The notes beneath the pieces were generated by a model, which was given only the letters and a program-made list of their open reading frames with translations, did not search any database and was not told where the DNA came from. 64,000 nt of DNA from Paraburkholderia ginsengisoli NBRC 100965 (lineage in GTDB: Bacteria > Pseudomonadota > Gammaproteobacteria > Burkholderiales > Burkholderiaceae). The position numbers and the translations under genes are program-made. Of the stretch, positions 1-8,613 are shown in pieces; position 1 is the stretch's first letter; each line of letters begins with the position of its first letter. The DNA is taken from assembly GCF_000739735.1 (NCBI RefSeq), contig NZ_BBJF01000014.1:124001-188000 (forward strand), in the 5' to 3' direction.

Positions 1-144
1 GCGGACTTCGTTTTCTCGTGGGATTACGACATGTTCGGCGACGGCTCGAAAGCGCGGCGTTTCGGCTTTCACGAATTCGTCGATACGGAAACGATGTTGA
101 TCGGTCTCTTCGACGATTTGCGTCGCCGCAAGCTGATTCCGTGA
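1..144 (+). CDS. C-terminal 47 residues of a truncated protein, possibly an SDR/epimerase-type protein
   Basis: The window opens inside a reading frame that runs from base 1 to a TGA at 142-144. The tail is rich in aromatic and acidic residues (WDYDMFGDG, then a FGFHEFVDTE stretch, ending RRRKLIP). It resembles the C-termini of some SDR/NAD-dependent epimerase-like proteins, but no catalytic motif lies in the visible part, so the family is a weak guess. The start and most of the gene lie outside the window. Confidence 0.5.
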   Translation, partial: ADFVFSWDYDMFGDGSKARRFGFHEFVDTETMLIGLFDDLRRRKLIP

Positions 145-239
145 ATGAGTCAATCTGCATGACGATTTGATTTCAGCGACTTTACGTCTATGATGAACTT
201 CCTTACGCGTAGCACAGCGATATAAAAAAGGAGACATCA

Positions 240-1385
240 ATGAGGCGAGTTCTCGTGGCATTGACATGCGCGGCCAGCATGGTCGTCGTTCTGATCATCT
301 CAGCCTGTGGCGGCGACAATCTCACCACACCGCCCCAGCCGACCAAAGTCATCATCGACAGCGATTACAACACCCTCAGCGACGACGGCCAGCTCGGCGT
401 GATGGCGGCGCAATTGCAGGCGCAAGGCTCGCTGAAAGTACTCGGCATTACGGTGGTGTCGGGCAATGAATGGTTGAAGCAGGGCGTGGCGGATGCGTTG
501 AAATCGGTCGAGCGTCTCGGTGTCGAAAAACAGATTGGCGTGTATGCGGGCGCCAATTACGCTTTATCGCACGACTTCGCGACAATTCAGGCCGAGCAGG
601 CGCAATTCCCCGGCGGCGACGGCTATCTCGGCGCATGGAATACGCCCGAACCCAAATCAAATAGCGACCTCGTCGCGCCGCCTGACGGCTTCGCGACGCA
701 CACGCAAGTGCAGAGCAAGAGCGCAGTCGATTTCATCGTCGATTCGGTGAAGCAATATCCCGGCGAAGTGACGATTCTCGCTATCGGCCCGCTGACCAAC
801 ATTGCACTGGCTACTCGCCAGCATCCGGAGATCGTGCCGTTGATCAAGCAGATCGTCTACATGGGCGGCGCGATCGACGTGCCGGGCAACACTACGCCGA
901 CCGCCGAGTTCAACTGGTGGTTCGATCCGGAAGCGGCGAAAGCCGTGCTGCGTCTGCCGATCAAACAGGTGGTGGTGCCGCTTGACGTGACGGACACCGT
1001 GAAGATGGACAAGACGCTTTACGACCGGGTTGCGCATGATCCGACGAAGCAGACCATCGTCACGCAACTGTTCAAGACGTTGAACGGCTATGGTTTCGAC
1101 GGCAAGAACGGCTTCGAGACGAACCCGAACTACACGACGAATATCTGGGACACGCTGACGCTCGCGTATCTGATGCATCCTTCGTTCGCGACGCAAACGG
1201 TGGACGAGTGGGTGGATGTGGATACGAGCTTCGGCGCCAATGACGGCAAGGCAACGGGTTATACGAGTTCGCCGCCGGCGGGGTTGCAGAAGATGACAAT
1301 CGTCAAACGCTTCGACAATCCGAAGTTCTTCGACTTCTATGTGGATCTGTTGACGCGGCCAGTGCCGGTCACGCTACCGAACTGA
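240..1385 (+). CDS. Lipoprotein nucleoside hydrolase (IUNH family)
   Basis: Predicted N-ribohydrolase of the inosine-uridine family, splitting a ribonucleoside into base and ribose. A lipoprotein signal peptide ends in ISAC with Cys23, so it should be anchored in the envelope, whereas most family members are cytosolic. The calcium/ribose-binding motif is at residues 40-49 (DSDYNTLSDD), two residues longer than the usual DxDxxxDD. The FNWWFDPEAA block is present. The late His-Asp pair of classic members reads Trp303-Asp304, so the leaving-group His seems absent. A strong ribosome site (AAGGAG) lies 7 bases before the ATG. The role may be salvage of extracellular nucleosides, but the substrate is unknown. 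Confidence 0.85.
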   Translation: MRRVLVALTCAASMVVVLIISACGGDNLTTPPQPTKVIIDSDYNTLSDDGQLGVMAAQLQAQGSLKVLGITVVSGNEWLKQGVADALKSVERLGVEKQIGVYAGANYALSHDFATIQAEQAQFPGGDGYLGAWNTPEPKSNSDLVAPPDGFATHTQVQSKSAVDFIVDSVKQYPGEVTILAIGPLTNIALATRQHPEIVPLIKQIVYMGGAIDVPGNTTPTAEFNWWFDPEAAKAVLRLPIKQVVVPLDVTDTVKMDKTLYDRVAHDPTKQTIVTQLFKTLNGYGFDGKNGFETNPNYTTNIWDTLTLAYLMHPSFATQTVDEWVDVDTSFGANDGKATGYTSSPPAGLQKMTIVKRFDNPKFFDFYVDLLTRPVPVTLPN

Positions 1386-1422
1386 CACGTTAATTCGCGC
1401 GGCGCGCCTGCATTCACCCGCC

Positions 1423-2379
1423 TCAGGCGGGATGCAACCCGCGCAACAACTGGCGCACGCGCGACATATCCTGATCGACGTGCTCCGCTTTCTCGAACAA
1501 CTCCGCGAGCCAGTCGACGAACGCACGCACGCGCGGCGATACGCGGCGGTTCTTCATGTAGGCGACCGAGACGGGCATCGGCACGGGTTTCCATTGCGGC
1601 AGCACTTCACGCAGCAGACCTGAATCCAGGTAGGGCTGCGCGGCGATGCGCGCCGGTTGAATCAGGCCAAGGCCTTGCAATCCGCAGGTGAGATACGCCT
1701 GCTCATCGCTGACTTTGACGAAGCCGTTGACCTTGACGTTTTGCGCCTCGCCGTCCACTTCGAAATCGAAATCCACTTCACGGCCGTTATGCGGCGACAT
1801 GCAATTGACCGCAACGTGCGCGCGCAGATCGTCGAGCGCAACGGGCGTGCCGTGACGGGCCAGATAAGCCGGACTTGCGCAGGTCACGTGTTCGAGTGTG
1901 CCGAGTTGCCGCGCGACGAGATTCGAATCCGGCAATTCGCCGAGCTGGATGCTGCAATCGATGGCTTCGGAGATCAGATCGACGGTGCGGTTGCTCACGC
2001 CGATTGCCAGATCGAGGTTCGGATAGCGCGCGTGAAAGTCGTCGAGTGCGGGCAGGACAATCGCGCTTGCCACTGCGCCCGGCATTTCGATGCGTAGGCG
2101 ACCGGTCAGGTTGTCGGTTGCGTGACGGATGCTGGCTTCCATTTCGTCGAGGTCGGCGAGGATTTGCGCGCAGCGTTCGTAGTACGCGGCGCCTTCCGGC
2201 GTGACGCTCAGGCGCCGCGTGGTGCGGGCGAGGAGGGCAGTGCCTAGCAGCGCTTCCAGATTCTGGACGATGGTGGTCGCCGTCGCGCGGGGAATGTTCA
2301 AGGATTCCGCTGCGCGGGTGAAGCTGTTGGTGTCCACGATTCGGATGAATGTGCGCATTGCAGTTATTCTGTCAATCAC
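1423..2379 (-). CDS. LysR-family transcriptional regulator
   Basis: A 318-residue LysR regulator. The winged HTH is at about residues 8-65 (AMRTFIRIVDTNSFTRAAES) and is followed by a substrate-binding-fold effector domain. I chose the GTG at 2379 because a GGAG lies just upstream and the family length fits. The frame stays open for 43 codons further upstream, but that extension is unlike the family. It is of the broad CrgA/DsdC-like class with an SIRHATDNLTGRLRIEMPG linker. Its target is not evident: the divergent side is the repeat element at 2413-3064, and the convergent neighbour is the nucleoside hydrolase. Confidence 0.9.
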   Translation of the reverse strand: MIDRITAMRTFIRIVDTNSFTRAAESLNIPRATATTIVQNLEALLGTALLARTTRRLSVTPEGAAYYERCAQILADLDEMEASIRHATDNLTGRLRIEMPGAVASAIVLPALDDFHARYPNLDLAIGVSNRTVDLISEAIDCSIQLGELPDSNLVARQLGTLEHVTCASPAYLARHGTPVALDDLRAHVAVNCMSPHNGREVDFDFEVDGEAQNVKVNGFVKVSDEQAYLTCGLQGLGLIQPARIAAQPYLDSGLLREVLPQWKPVPMPVSVAYMKNRRVSPRVRAFVDWLAELFEKAEHVDQDMSRVRQLLRGLHPA

Positions 2380-2412
2380 GGTCAGACTCCAGGTGGTGGT
2401 GGTGTAGTGTTT

Positions 2413-2658
2413 TTTTGCCTTCGCGGCGCTTTGGTGGTGTTCTTCTGGTGTTGGCCTTTCCTTGAATTCACGGTGGTCTATTGGCGTTGCACCTGTGCGG
2501 GGCGGCACCTACTTTCTTTGCCTGCCGCAAAGAAAGTAGGCAAAGAAAGCGGCTTCAAACCGCCAGCTCTTAAGCGGGTCCCCTGGCTTGGAGGGGGCAG
2601 TGGTACATCTGGAATCCGTGCATTCGCGCATTCAGCCTTAGTGACACAGCCGTCATTC
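2413..2658 (+). repeat. Left arm of a ~245-bp inverted repeat
   Basis: This arm reads inward from TTTTGCCTTCGCGGC past TTGGCCTTTCCTTGAATTCA and CTACTTTCTTTGC to TGGAATCCGTGCATTCG, and it reappears inverted at 2816-3064. It also holds its own short hairpin, CTACTTTCTTTGC facing GCAAAGAAAGTAG (about 2510-2540). The arms differ by scattered substitutions and short indels. An open frame runs through the arm, but the repeat, not a gene, explains it. Boundaries are by eye, within about 5 bases. Confidence 0.8.
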
Positions 2659-2815
2659 GCTCCCGCTCAGCACTGCGTGCGTCGCGAACGGGTATGCGTG
2701 GGAAACCCGACAGTACTTTTTCAGCTGGTGAAAAGGCATCGGCTTCGCCTCAGCGAGTCGCCGAATAAAAATGTTCTAGTGAGGTACCACGTCGGCGCGC
2801 GAAGCGTCGCCGGAA

Positions 2816-3064
2816 GAATGACTGCCTTGTCACTCGGGCGGAATGTGCGAATGCACGGATTCCAGATGCACCACTATCCCCTCCAAGCCAGGGGACCCGC
2901 TTAAAAGTTAGCGGTGTGAAGCCGCTTTCTTTGCTTACTTTCTTTGCGGCGGCAGAGAAAGTAAGTGCCGCCCCGCACAGGGGCAACGCTAATAGACCAC
3001 CGTGAATTCAAGGAAAGGCCAACATCAAAAAGAGCACAGCCAGAAAAGTGCCGCGAAGGCAAAA
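2816..3064 (-). repeat. Right arm of the same inverted repeat
   Basis: Reverse-complement counterpart of 2413-2658, separated from it by about 157 bases of non-repeated sequence. Conserved blocks include the CGGATTCCAGATGCACCAC region, the CCTCCAAGCCAGGGGACCCGCTTAA block and the GAATTCAAGGAAAGGCCAAC end. Both arms can encode nearly the same peptide (…FKRVPWLGG…SGIRAFAHSA…), which is the kind of sequence that gets annotated as a spurious hypothetical protein. No transposase or target-site duplication is visible, so it looks like a dispersed intergenic repeat rather than an insertion sequence. Confidence 0.8.
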
Positions 3065-3135
3065 CAACAAACTAGTCGAATGAAAAACCCGCGCCGCAGG
3101 CACAAAAAACCAACCGCTGCGCGGGCAAAACCCAA

Positions 3136-4188
3136 TCACTTCCGTAACGAATCCAGATCAATCACAAACCGATACTTAACATCACTCTTCAGCATCCGCT
3201 CATAAGCCTCATTGATCTTCTGCATAGGAATAATTTCAATATCCGAAGTAATCCCATGCTCTCCGCAGAAGTCCAACATCTCCTGCGTCTCCGCAATCCC
3301 CCCAATCAACGACCCCGCCAAACGGCGGCGCTTCATGATCAGGTTGAACACCTGCGGCGACGGATGATCGTGCTCCGGTGCGCCGACCAGCGTCAGCGTC
3401 CCATCCCGCTTGAGCAGATTCAGAAACGGATTCAGATCGTGCGGCGCAGCCACCGTATTCACAATCAGATCGAAGCTGTTCGCATGCGCGTCCATCTCTT
3501 CCTGATTCTTCGAAATCACCACCTCGTGCGCACCGAGCCGCTTCGCGTCTTCGATCTTCGACGGCGACGTCGTGAACAGCACGACATGCGCACCCATCGC
3601 ACGCGCCAGCTTCACGCCCATATGACCCAGGCCGCCGAGGCCGACCACCCCGACCTTCTTGCCGGGACCGGCACCCCACGTGCGCAGCGGCGAGTACGTC
3701 GTGATGCCCGCGCACAGCAGCGGCGCGACGCCCGCCGGGTCGAGATTGTCCGGCACGCGCAGCGTGAACGCTTCGTCCACGACGAGCTGCGTGGAATAGC
3801 CGCCATACGTGACCTGACCGTCGACGCGGTCCACGCCGTTATACGTGCCGACAAAACCGTTCTCGCAATACTGTTCGAGACCTTCCTCGCAACTCGCGCA
3901 CGTGCGGCACGAATCGACCAGACAGCCGACACCGACGATGTCGCCCGCCTTGTACTTGGTGACGTCAGGACCGACAGCGGTCACGCGGCCAACGATCTCG
4001 TGGCCCGGCACCACCGGAAACACCGTGTTCTGCCATTCATTGCGTGCCTGATGCAGATCGGAGTGGCACACGCCGCAAAACAGAACTTCCATCTGCACGT
4101 CGTGCGCGCGCAGTTCGCGGCGCTGGATTTCGAACGGGGCGAGCGGCGCGGTAGCGGCGGTCGCTGCATAGGCATAAGTCGTGCTCAT
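3136..4188 (-). CDS. Zinc-dependent NAD(P)-alcohol/aldehyde dehydrogenase (YahK/CAD type)
   Basis: Medium-chain dehydrogenase of the cinnamyl-alcohol/YahK aldehyde reductase branch. Catalytic zinc ligands are Cys41 (GVCHSD) and the His of VVPGHE, with a structural zinc lobe carrying four Cys (CRTCASC then EQYC). The nucleotide fold has GLGGLGHMG near residue 190. The start is the ATG at 4188, with GGAG 7 bases upstream; a longer open frame begins five codons earlier. It is divergent from an AraC regulator, which probably controls it in response to an aldehyde or related stress. A 16-bp palindrome lies about 45 bases upstream. The substrate is not determined. Confidence 0.9.
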   Translation of the reverse strand: MSTTYAYAATAATAPLAPFEIQRRELRAHDVQMEVLFCGVCHSDLHQARNEWQNTVFPVVPGHEIVGRVTAVGPDVTKYKAGDIVGVGCLVDSCRTCASCEEGLEQYCENGFVGTYNGVDRVDGQVTYGGYSTQLVVDEAFTLRVPDNLDPAGVAPLLCAGITTYSPLRTWGAGPGKKVGVVGLGGLGHMGVKLARAMGAHVVLFTTSPSKIEDAKRLGAHEVVISKNQEEMDAHANSFDLIVNTVAAPHDLNPFLNLLKRDGTLTLVGAPEHDHPSPQVFNLIMKRRRLAGSLIGGIAETQEMLDFCGEHGITSDIEIIPMQKINEAYERMLKSDVKYRFVIDLDSLRK

Positions 4189-4516
4189 GGGTAGCTCCAG
4201 CAAAGAGGGTGATGGTGCAAGGCGCCGGCGATGGGCAACGCGCGTTGCCGATGCGGCTAGCCCTGGCTTGAACCGGGATCACGGCGGCGACGGTCGACGC
4301 GTTGATTGCTGAATCCGCCGAAGCGTTGGATTGGCAACCGGGCCCGGCGCAGCGCGGAAAAAGATGATCCGGCAGGGTTCCCATGATAGGAGCGGGGAGC
4401 GAGTGCGGGAATGCCTGAATGTCTTGAAGATTTGCCTAAAGCTCCTGGCGAGCAGCGCGATAGGTTGTTTGATGCTAAATTTCAAGCATTATTCTCTTGC
4501 TCGTCACTATACCGTC
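4189..4516. promoter_or_regulatory. Divergent regulatory region adh/araC with a 16-bp palindrome
   Basis: This 328-base non-coding stretch separates the divergent dehydrogenase and AraC genes. It holds a perfect palindrome, GGCAACGCGCGTTGCC at 4234-4249, which could be an operator or a 5'-leader hairpin of the dehydrogenase transcript. The end near araC is AT-richer (about 4465-4510). No convincing paired -35/-10 boxes are seen. Confidence 0.4.
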
Positions 4517-5485
4517 ATGTCCACAGCCACTACCGGGCCTGTCTCGATTGATCCGGCGCAGCAGCGCGTAGTCGATCTGTTCGACGTGCTCGCCCCCAAT
4601 TCCGGCATCACACGTTCGAGTCTGGAAGGCGTCAACCTGATGCGCGCGAACAGTCCGATGCCGCGCATGCCGGTCATGTATGAGCCGAGTATCGTGATCG
4701 TTTGTCAGGGCCGCAAGCGCGGCTTTCTCGGCGATCAGACGTTCCAGTACGACGCGCAGCAGTACCTGGTGTTGTCGGTGCCGCTGCCGTTCGAGTGCGA
4801 AACCGAGGCGAGTGTGGAGGAGCCGTTTCTCGCGATTTCCATCCGCGTCGATCTGACCATGGTCGCCGAGTTGTTGATGGCGTTGAACGAAACGCAGGGC
4901 GCCACGCAGCATGAACCGGCCGGCATCTATTCGACGCCGCTCGACCCGGCGCTCTGCAACGCGGTGCAGCGTTTGATGGACGCGTTGGCGTCGCCGCTCG
5001 ACGCGCGCATTCTCGCGCCCGGCGTCGTACGAGAAATATGCTATCGCGTGTTGACCGGCGAACAGGGCGACGCGATTCGCGCGGCGCTCACGCATCAGAA
5101 CCATTTCGGCCGCATTGCCAAAGCACTGCGCCGCATTCACGCGGACTACCACGGCCAGCTCGACGTCGACACGCTCGCGTCCGAAGCGGGCATGAGTCTC
5201 GCGGTGTTTCACGCGCAATTCAAGGCCGTCACGGCGACCTCGCCGATGCAATACGTGAAGACCACGCGTTTGCATCACGCGCGTCTGCTGATGGTGCAGG
5301 ATGGATTGAGTGCGGGCGCGGCGGCCGCGCGCGTCGGTTACGAGAGCGCGTCGCAATTCAGCCGCGAGTTCAAGCGGCTGTTCGGCCTGAGTCCGGTCGA
5401 CGAAGTCAAACGCATGCGCACTGTCTACGACGCGCCGGCGCCGCGCGTGCAGAAGCCGGTGGCGCGTTACGTGACCGCTGTTTAG
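4517..5485 (+). CDS. AraC-family transcriptional regulator with AraC_N domain
   Basis: A 322-residue regulator: an AraC_N-type sensing domain at about residues 15-175 (YEPSIVIVCQGRKRGF) and a two-helix-turn-helix AraC domain at about 205-305 (LASEAGMSLAVFHAQFKAVT, then AARVGYESASQFSREFKRLFG). The ATG at 4517 gives the family length; an in-frame extension to 4331 would add 62 unlikely residues. Divergence from the zinc dehydrogenase suggests that gene is its target, a pairing common for YahK-like enzymes. The inducer is unknown. Confidence 0.9.
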   Translation: MSTATTGPVSIDPAQQRVVDLFDVLAPNSGITRSSLEGVNLMRANSPMPRMPVMYEPSIVIVCQGRKRGFLGDQTFQYDAQQYLVLSVPLPFECETEASVEEPFLAISIRVDLTMVAELLMALNETQGATQHEPAGIYSTPLDPALCNAVQRLMDALASPLDARILAPGVVREICYRVLTGEQGDAIRAALTHQNHFGRIAKALRRIHADYHGQLDVDTLASEAGMSLAVFHAQFKAVTATSPMQYVKTTRLHHARLLMVQDGLSAGAAAARVGYESASQFSREFKRLFGLSPVDEVKRMRTVYDAPAPRVQKPVARYVTAV

Positions 5486-5531
5486 GCGGCTGCGTGAGCG
5501 GTACGGCGCGCGCTGGCAAGCGCCCGCCCGT

Positions 5532-6323
5532 CTATAAGCCGCTGAACCAGTTGTAGCCCTGATCTTCCCAATAGCCGCCGGGATTCGTATTGGTCACGAA
5601 AATCGCCGCGATATGCTTGGGGTTCTTGAAGCCGAGCTTGGTCGGCACGCGCAGCTTCAGCGGATAGCCGTACTTCGCGGGCAGTGGCGCGTTGCCGAAG
5701 TCGAGCGTCAATTGCGTTTGCGGATGCAGGGCGGTCGCCATGTCGAGGCTCGAATAATAGCGGTCCGCGCACTTGAAGCCGACATAGCGGGCACTCAGAT
5801 CCGCACCGATGCGCTCCAGAAACGTGCGAAACGGCACGCCGCGCCATTGCCCGATCGCGCTCCATCCTTCGATGCAAATATGGCGCGTAATCTGCGAAGC
5901 TTGCGGCAACGCGCGTAGCTGATCGAGATTCCAGCTGCGCTTGTCCGCCACGAGTCCCGACACTTCGAGTTGATAGGTGGAGCCGTCGATATCGGGCGCG
6001 TCGAACTCGGGATAGAACGCGTTGAATGGAAACGGGTCGGTGATCTCGCGGGCCGAATAAGTCGGCGCGAGTTTGTTGCGGTCGAACAGCCACGCCTGCA
6101 CGCGATCGTTCCAGCGCGACATCGCCCACAACACCTTGTCGACGGAATCGTTGTCCTGCATGTTGCAGCCCGAGAGCATCGCGAGCGCGCCGATCGACAG
6201 CGACGAGCGTAGAAAGAGGCGCCGCTGCAGCCGCTCGATTTGCGGCCGATGATCGGCGAGAACGATCCGCGATTGCCGGGCGTCGGCGACGTCGCCGGCG
6301 CGGGGAGGTTTAGATGCGCTCAT
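5532..6323 (-). CDS. Tat-exported molybdopterin oxidoreductase (sulfite-oxidase fold)
   Basis: Molybdenum-cofactor oxidoreductase of the sulfite oxidase/MsrP fold, 263 residues. The N-terminus has a twin-arginine motif (RRLFLR, near residue 35) followed by a lipobox (LSGC), so it is probably a folded, Tat-exported lipoprotein. The molybdenum-ligand Cys is in the HICIEGWSAIG segment. It starts within the ATGA that ends the cytochrome b gene, so the two are translationally coupled, and that cytochrome should be its membrane redox partner. The physiological substrate is unknown; it lacks the full length of MsrP and may not act on methionine sulfoxide. Confidence 0.87.
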   Translation of the reverse strand: MSASKPPRAGDVADARQSRIVLADHRPQIERLQRRLFLRSSLSIGALAMLSGCNMQDNDSVDKVLWAMSRWNDRVQAWLFDRNKLAPTYSAREITDPFPFNAFYPEFDAPDIDGSTYQLEVSGLVADKRSWNLDQLRALPQASQITRHICIEGWSAIGQWRGVPFRTFLERIGADLSARYVGFKCADRYYSSLDMATALHPQTQLTLDFGNAPLPAKYGYPLKLRVPTKLGFKNPKHIAAIFVTNTNPGGYWEDQGYNWFSGL

Positions 6324-6961
6324 GCCTGAGTCCTTTGATGCGCGGTACCGTGGGCACGCCGCGCGCGGCCGGTGAGCATCGGCAGTAGCGTGCGCGGCAC
6401 CAGCAGCACCAGCGCCAGATGCACGACGACGAATCCGACCACGCCCGCCATCGCGACGAAATGCACGCGCCGCGCGAAATCGAAACCGCCGAACAGCGCG
6501 GTGAGCCACGAGAATTGCACGGGCTTCCAGATCGACAGCCCGGAGGCGACCAGCAACACGCCGAGCGCCAGCACGAACAGATACAGCGCACGCTGCACCG
6601 CGTTGTATTTGCCGGTATCGTGCGGGAGTTCGAAGCGCAGCGCTAACGCCGCATCGCGTACGACTTCGCGTGGATAGACGGGCAACAGTTTGCGGCGAAA
6701 ATGTCCGCGACCGATACCGTACGCGAGATACAGCAATCCGTTCGCGCAGAGCAGCCACATCGCAGCGAAATGCCAGGCGATCGAGCCGCCCAGCCAGCCG
6801 CCGACGGTCGCCCACACGGGGAAGCGGAACGGAAAGAACGGCGACGCGTTGTAGATCGCCCAGCCGCTCATCACCATGCAGACCATCGCGAACGCGTTGA
6901 TCCAGTGCGTCACACGGACGACCAGCGGGTGAACGAGCAGGCGCGCTTGCGGTTCGGTCAT
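6320..6961 (-). CDS. Cytochrome b561-type membrane subunit
   Basis: A 213-residue di-haem cytochrome b of the Ni/Fe-hydrogenase/thiosulfate-reductase type, with about four membrane helices. Likely haem ligands are His11 and His18 (VHPLVVRVTHWINA), a His in AWHFAAMW, and later His residues (RVHFVAMAG, VVHLAL). It should pass electrons between the quinone pool and the coupled molybdoenzyme. The start is the ATG at 6961; an upstream in-frame start at 7012 is possible, and neither has a good ribosome site. Confidence 0.85.
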   Translation of the reverse strand: MTEPQARLLVHPLVVRVTHWINAFAMVCMVMSGWAIYNASPFFPFRFPVWATVGGWLGGSIAWHFAAMWLLCANGLLYLAYGIGRGHFRRKLLPVYPREVVRDAALALRFELPHDTGKYNAVQRALYLFVLALGVLLVASGLSIWKPVQFSWLTALFGGFDFARRVHFVAMAGVVGFVVVHLALVLLVPRTLLPMLTGRARRAHGTAHQRTQA

Positions 6962-7051
6962 GAGCGAGGAAGACGACACGAATGGAAAATGGAAAGCCGC
7001 GTCATCACGCAACGCGGCTGCCTGTAGTCAACGAAACATTGCGATGTGCGC

Positions 7052-7684
7052 TTACATCGGCGGCGTCACGCCGTGCTCGCCAGCCGAGATGAAGTTCGCC
7101 GTCATCGAGCCGTCCGCTTCCTTGTGCGCGAACAGCACGACCTTCGCGCCGGGCACCAGCAGCGAGCGGTCGCCCGGTTGCAGGCTGACGATAGGCACGT
7201 CTTGCGGAATCACGATTTTCTTTTCGCCGTCCTTGTACTTCACGGTGATCGTGCGGCCGTTGCTGACCACCAGCGAGCCGACCGTGCCGTTGGTCATCGT
7301 GCTGTTCGAACCGAGATCCCACGGACGGTGGCCTTCGCCCGAGCCGCGCATGCTGGCCGGGAACACGTGGACTTCGAGCGCCTTCAGTGTGCCGTCGGCC
7401 TGCGGAATCGCGGCGGTGCCCACGTAGCTGTCCGGCTTGATGTCGCTCACGTTGGCGAGCGTGACGCCGCGAATCGGTGTGTCCGCGGCGAGTTTCACGT
7501 CGACGTCCTTGCCGTCGCGGGTATGGACCTTGAGCAGATCGCCCGACAGCGACGTCACCGTGCCGCGCACGCCAGTCGGCGCGGCGTTTTGGGCTTGAGC
7601 GGCGCTCGTGCTCGCGAGCAAAGCGGCGGCGACGAGCGCGGGGGCGACGAGTGCGCGCAGCGCATGCGCGGAAACGATCTTCAT
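7052..7684 (-). CDS. Periplasmic DUF5666-like protein
   Basis: A 210-residue exported protein. The signal peptide ends near AQA (about residue 32). The mature part has two repeated small beta-rich units (VRGTVTSLSGDLLKVHTRDG, then NGTVGSLVVSNGRTITVKYK) typical of DUF5666. GGAG lies 7 bases before the ATG. It precedes the cytochrome b and molybdoenzyme genes on the same strand and is divergent from the two-component system, which suggests one regulated envelope redox system. Its biochemical role is unknown. Confidence 0.75.
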   Translation of the reverse strand: MKIVSAHALRALVAPALVAAALLASTSAAQAQNAAPTGVRGTVTSLSGDLLKVHTRDGKDVDVKLAADTPIRGVTLANVSDIKPDSYVGTAAIPQADGTLKALEVHVFPASMRGSGEGHRPWDLGSNSTMTNGTVGSLVVSNGRTITVKYKDGEKKIVIPQDVPIVSLQPGDRSLLVPGAKVVLFAHKEADGSMTANFISAGEHGVTPPM

Positions 7685-7941
7685 GTATCTGCTCCAGGGT
7701 GGTGAACGGTTCGAACAGATTAGGCCGCCAAGTGGCTCGTCAGGGTGACAGACAGATGACAAAAACGTCATGAACCGCGCGTCGCCGCCACGTAGAATGG
7801 GCCGCGTCGGCGTTCTCCGGCGCTGCGGTTCCCCCGCGCGCCGGAGAACGCCGCGAGTTACTGCCTGAATTGCGGTCTGAGTTGGAGCCAGAGGGCGAGG
7901 CCAGGCCGCGAGCCGCATCCCGAATTGGAGCACCGAGCACC

Positions 7942-8613
7942 ATGAGCATTCTCGTCATCGAAGACGATCCGAAGACCGGTGATTACCTGAAGAAGGGTTT
8001 GCGCGAGAGCGGCTACGCGGTCGATCTCGCGCGCACCGGTACGGACGGTCTGCACATGGCGCTCGAACATTCATACGACCTCGTGGTGCTGGACGTGATG
8101 CTGCCCGGCATCGACGGGTGGGAGATCATGCATGCATTGCGCGCGCGGCGCGATCTGCCGGTGATCTTTCTCACGGCGCGCGATCACGTCAGCGACCGCA
8201 TTCGCGGTCTCGAACTCGGCGCGGACGATTACCTCGTCAAGCCGTTTTCGTTCACCGAACTGGTGCTGCGCATTCGCACGCTGCTGCGCCGTGGCGTGAT
8301 CCGCGAGAGTGATGTGTTCGAAGTCGCCGACCTCAAGCTCGACGTGCTGCGCCGTAAAGTGACGCGCGAAGGCGTCGAAATCCCGCTCACCAACAAGGAA
8401 TTCATGCTGCTGCATCTGCTGGTGCGCCGCCAGGGCGAAGCGTTGTCGCGCTCGCAGATCGCGTCGGAAGTGTGGGACATGAACTTCGACAGCGACACTA
8501 ACGTGGTGGATGTTGCGATCAAACGGTTGCGCGCGAAGGTCGATCATCCGTTCGAGAAGAAGCTGATCCATACGGTGCGCAGCATCGGCTATACATTCGG
8601 CGACAGCGCATGA
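7942..8613 (+). CDS. OmpR-type response regulator, heavy-metal class
   Basis: A 223-residue response regulator: receiver domain at about residues 1-115 with phospho-acceptor Asp in LVVLDVMLPG and Lys in LVKPFSF, followed by a winged helix (NKEFMLLHLLVRRQGEALSR… VVDVAIKRLRAKVD). It resembles the CusR/CopR/IrlR group. The ATG at 7942 directly precedes MSILVIEDD. The kinase gene overlaps its stop by four bases. The divergent DUF5666/cytochrome/molybdoenzyme genes are the obvious candidate targets. Confidence 0.92.
   Translation: MSILVIEDDPKTGDYLKKGLRESGYAVDLARTGTDGLHMALEHSYDLVVLDVMLPGIDGWEIMHALRARRDLPVIFLTARDHVSDRIRGLELGADDYLVKPFSFTELVLRIRTLLRRGVIRESDVFEVADLKLDVLRRKVTREGVEIPLTNKEFMLLHLLVRRQGEALSRSQIASEVWDMNFDSDTNVVDVAIKRLRAKVDHPFEKKLIHTVRSIGYTFGDSA

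Noticed and set aside
2407..2904. A 165-codon plus-strand frame through the inverted repeat
   Set aside because: The same peptide stretch is encoded in both arms of the repeat and there is no ribosome site; the repeat explains the open frame.
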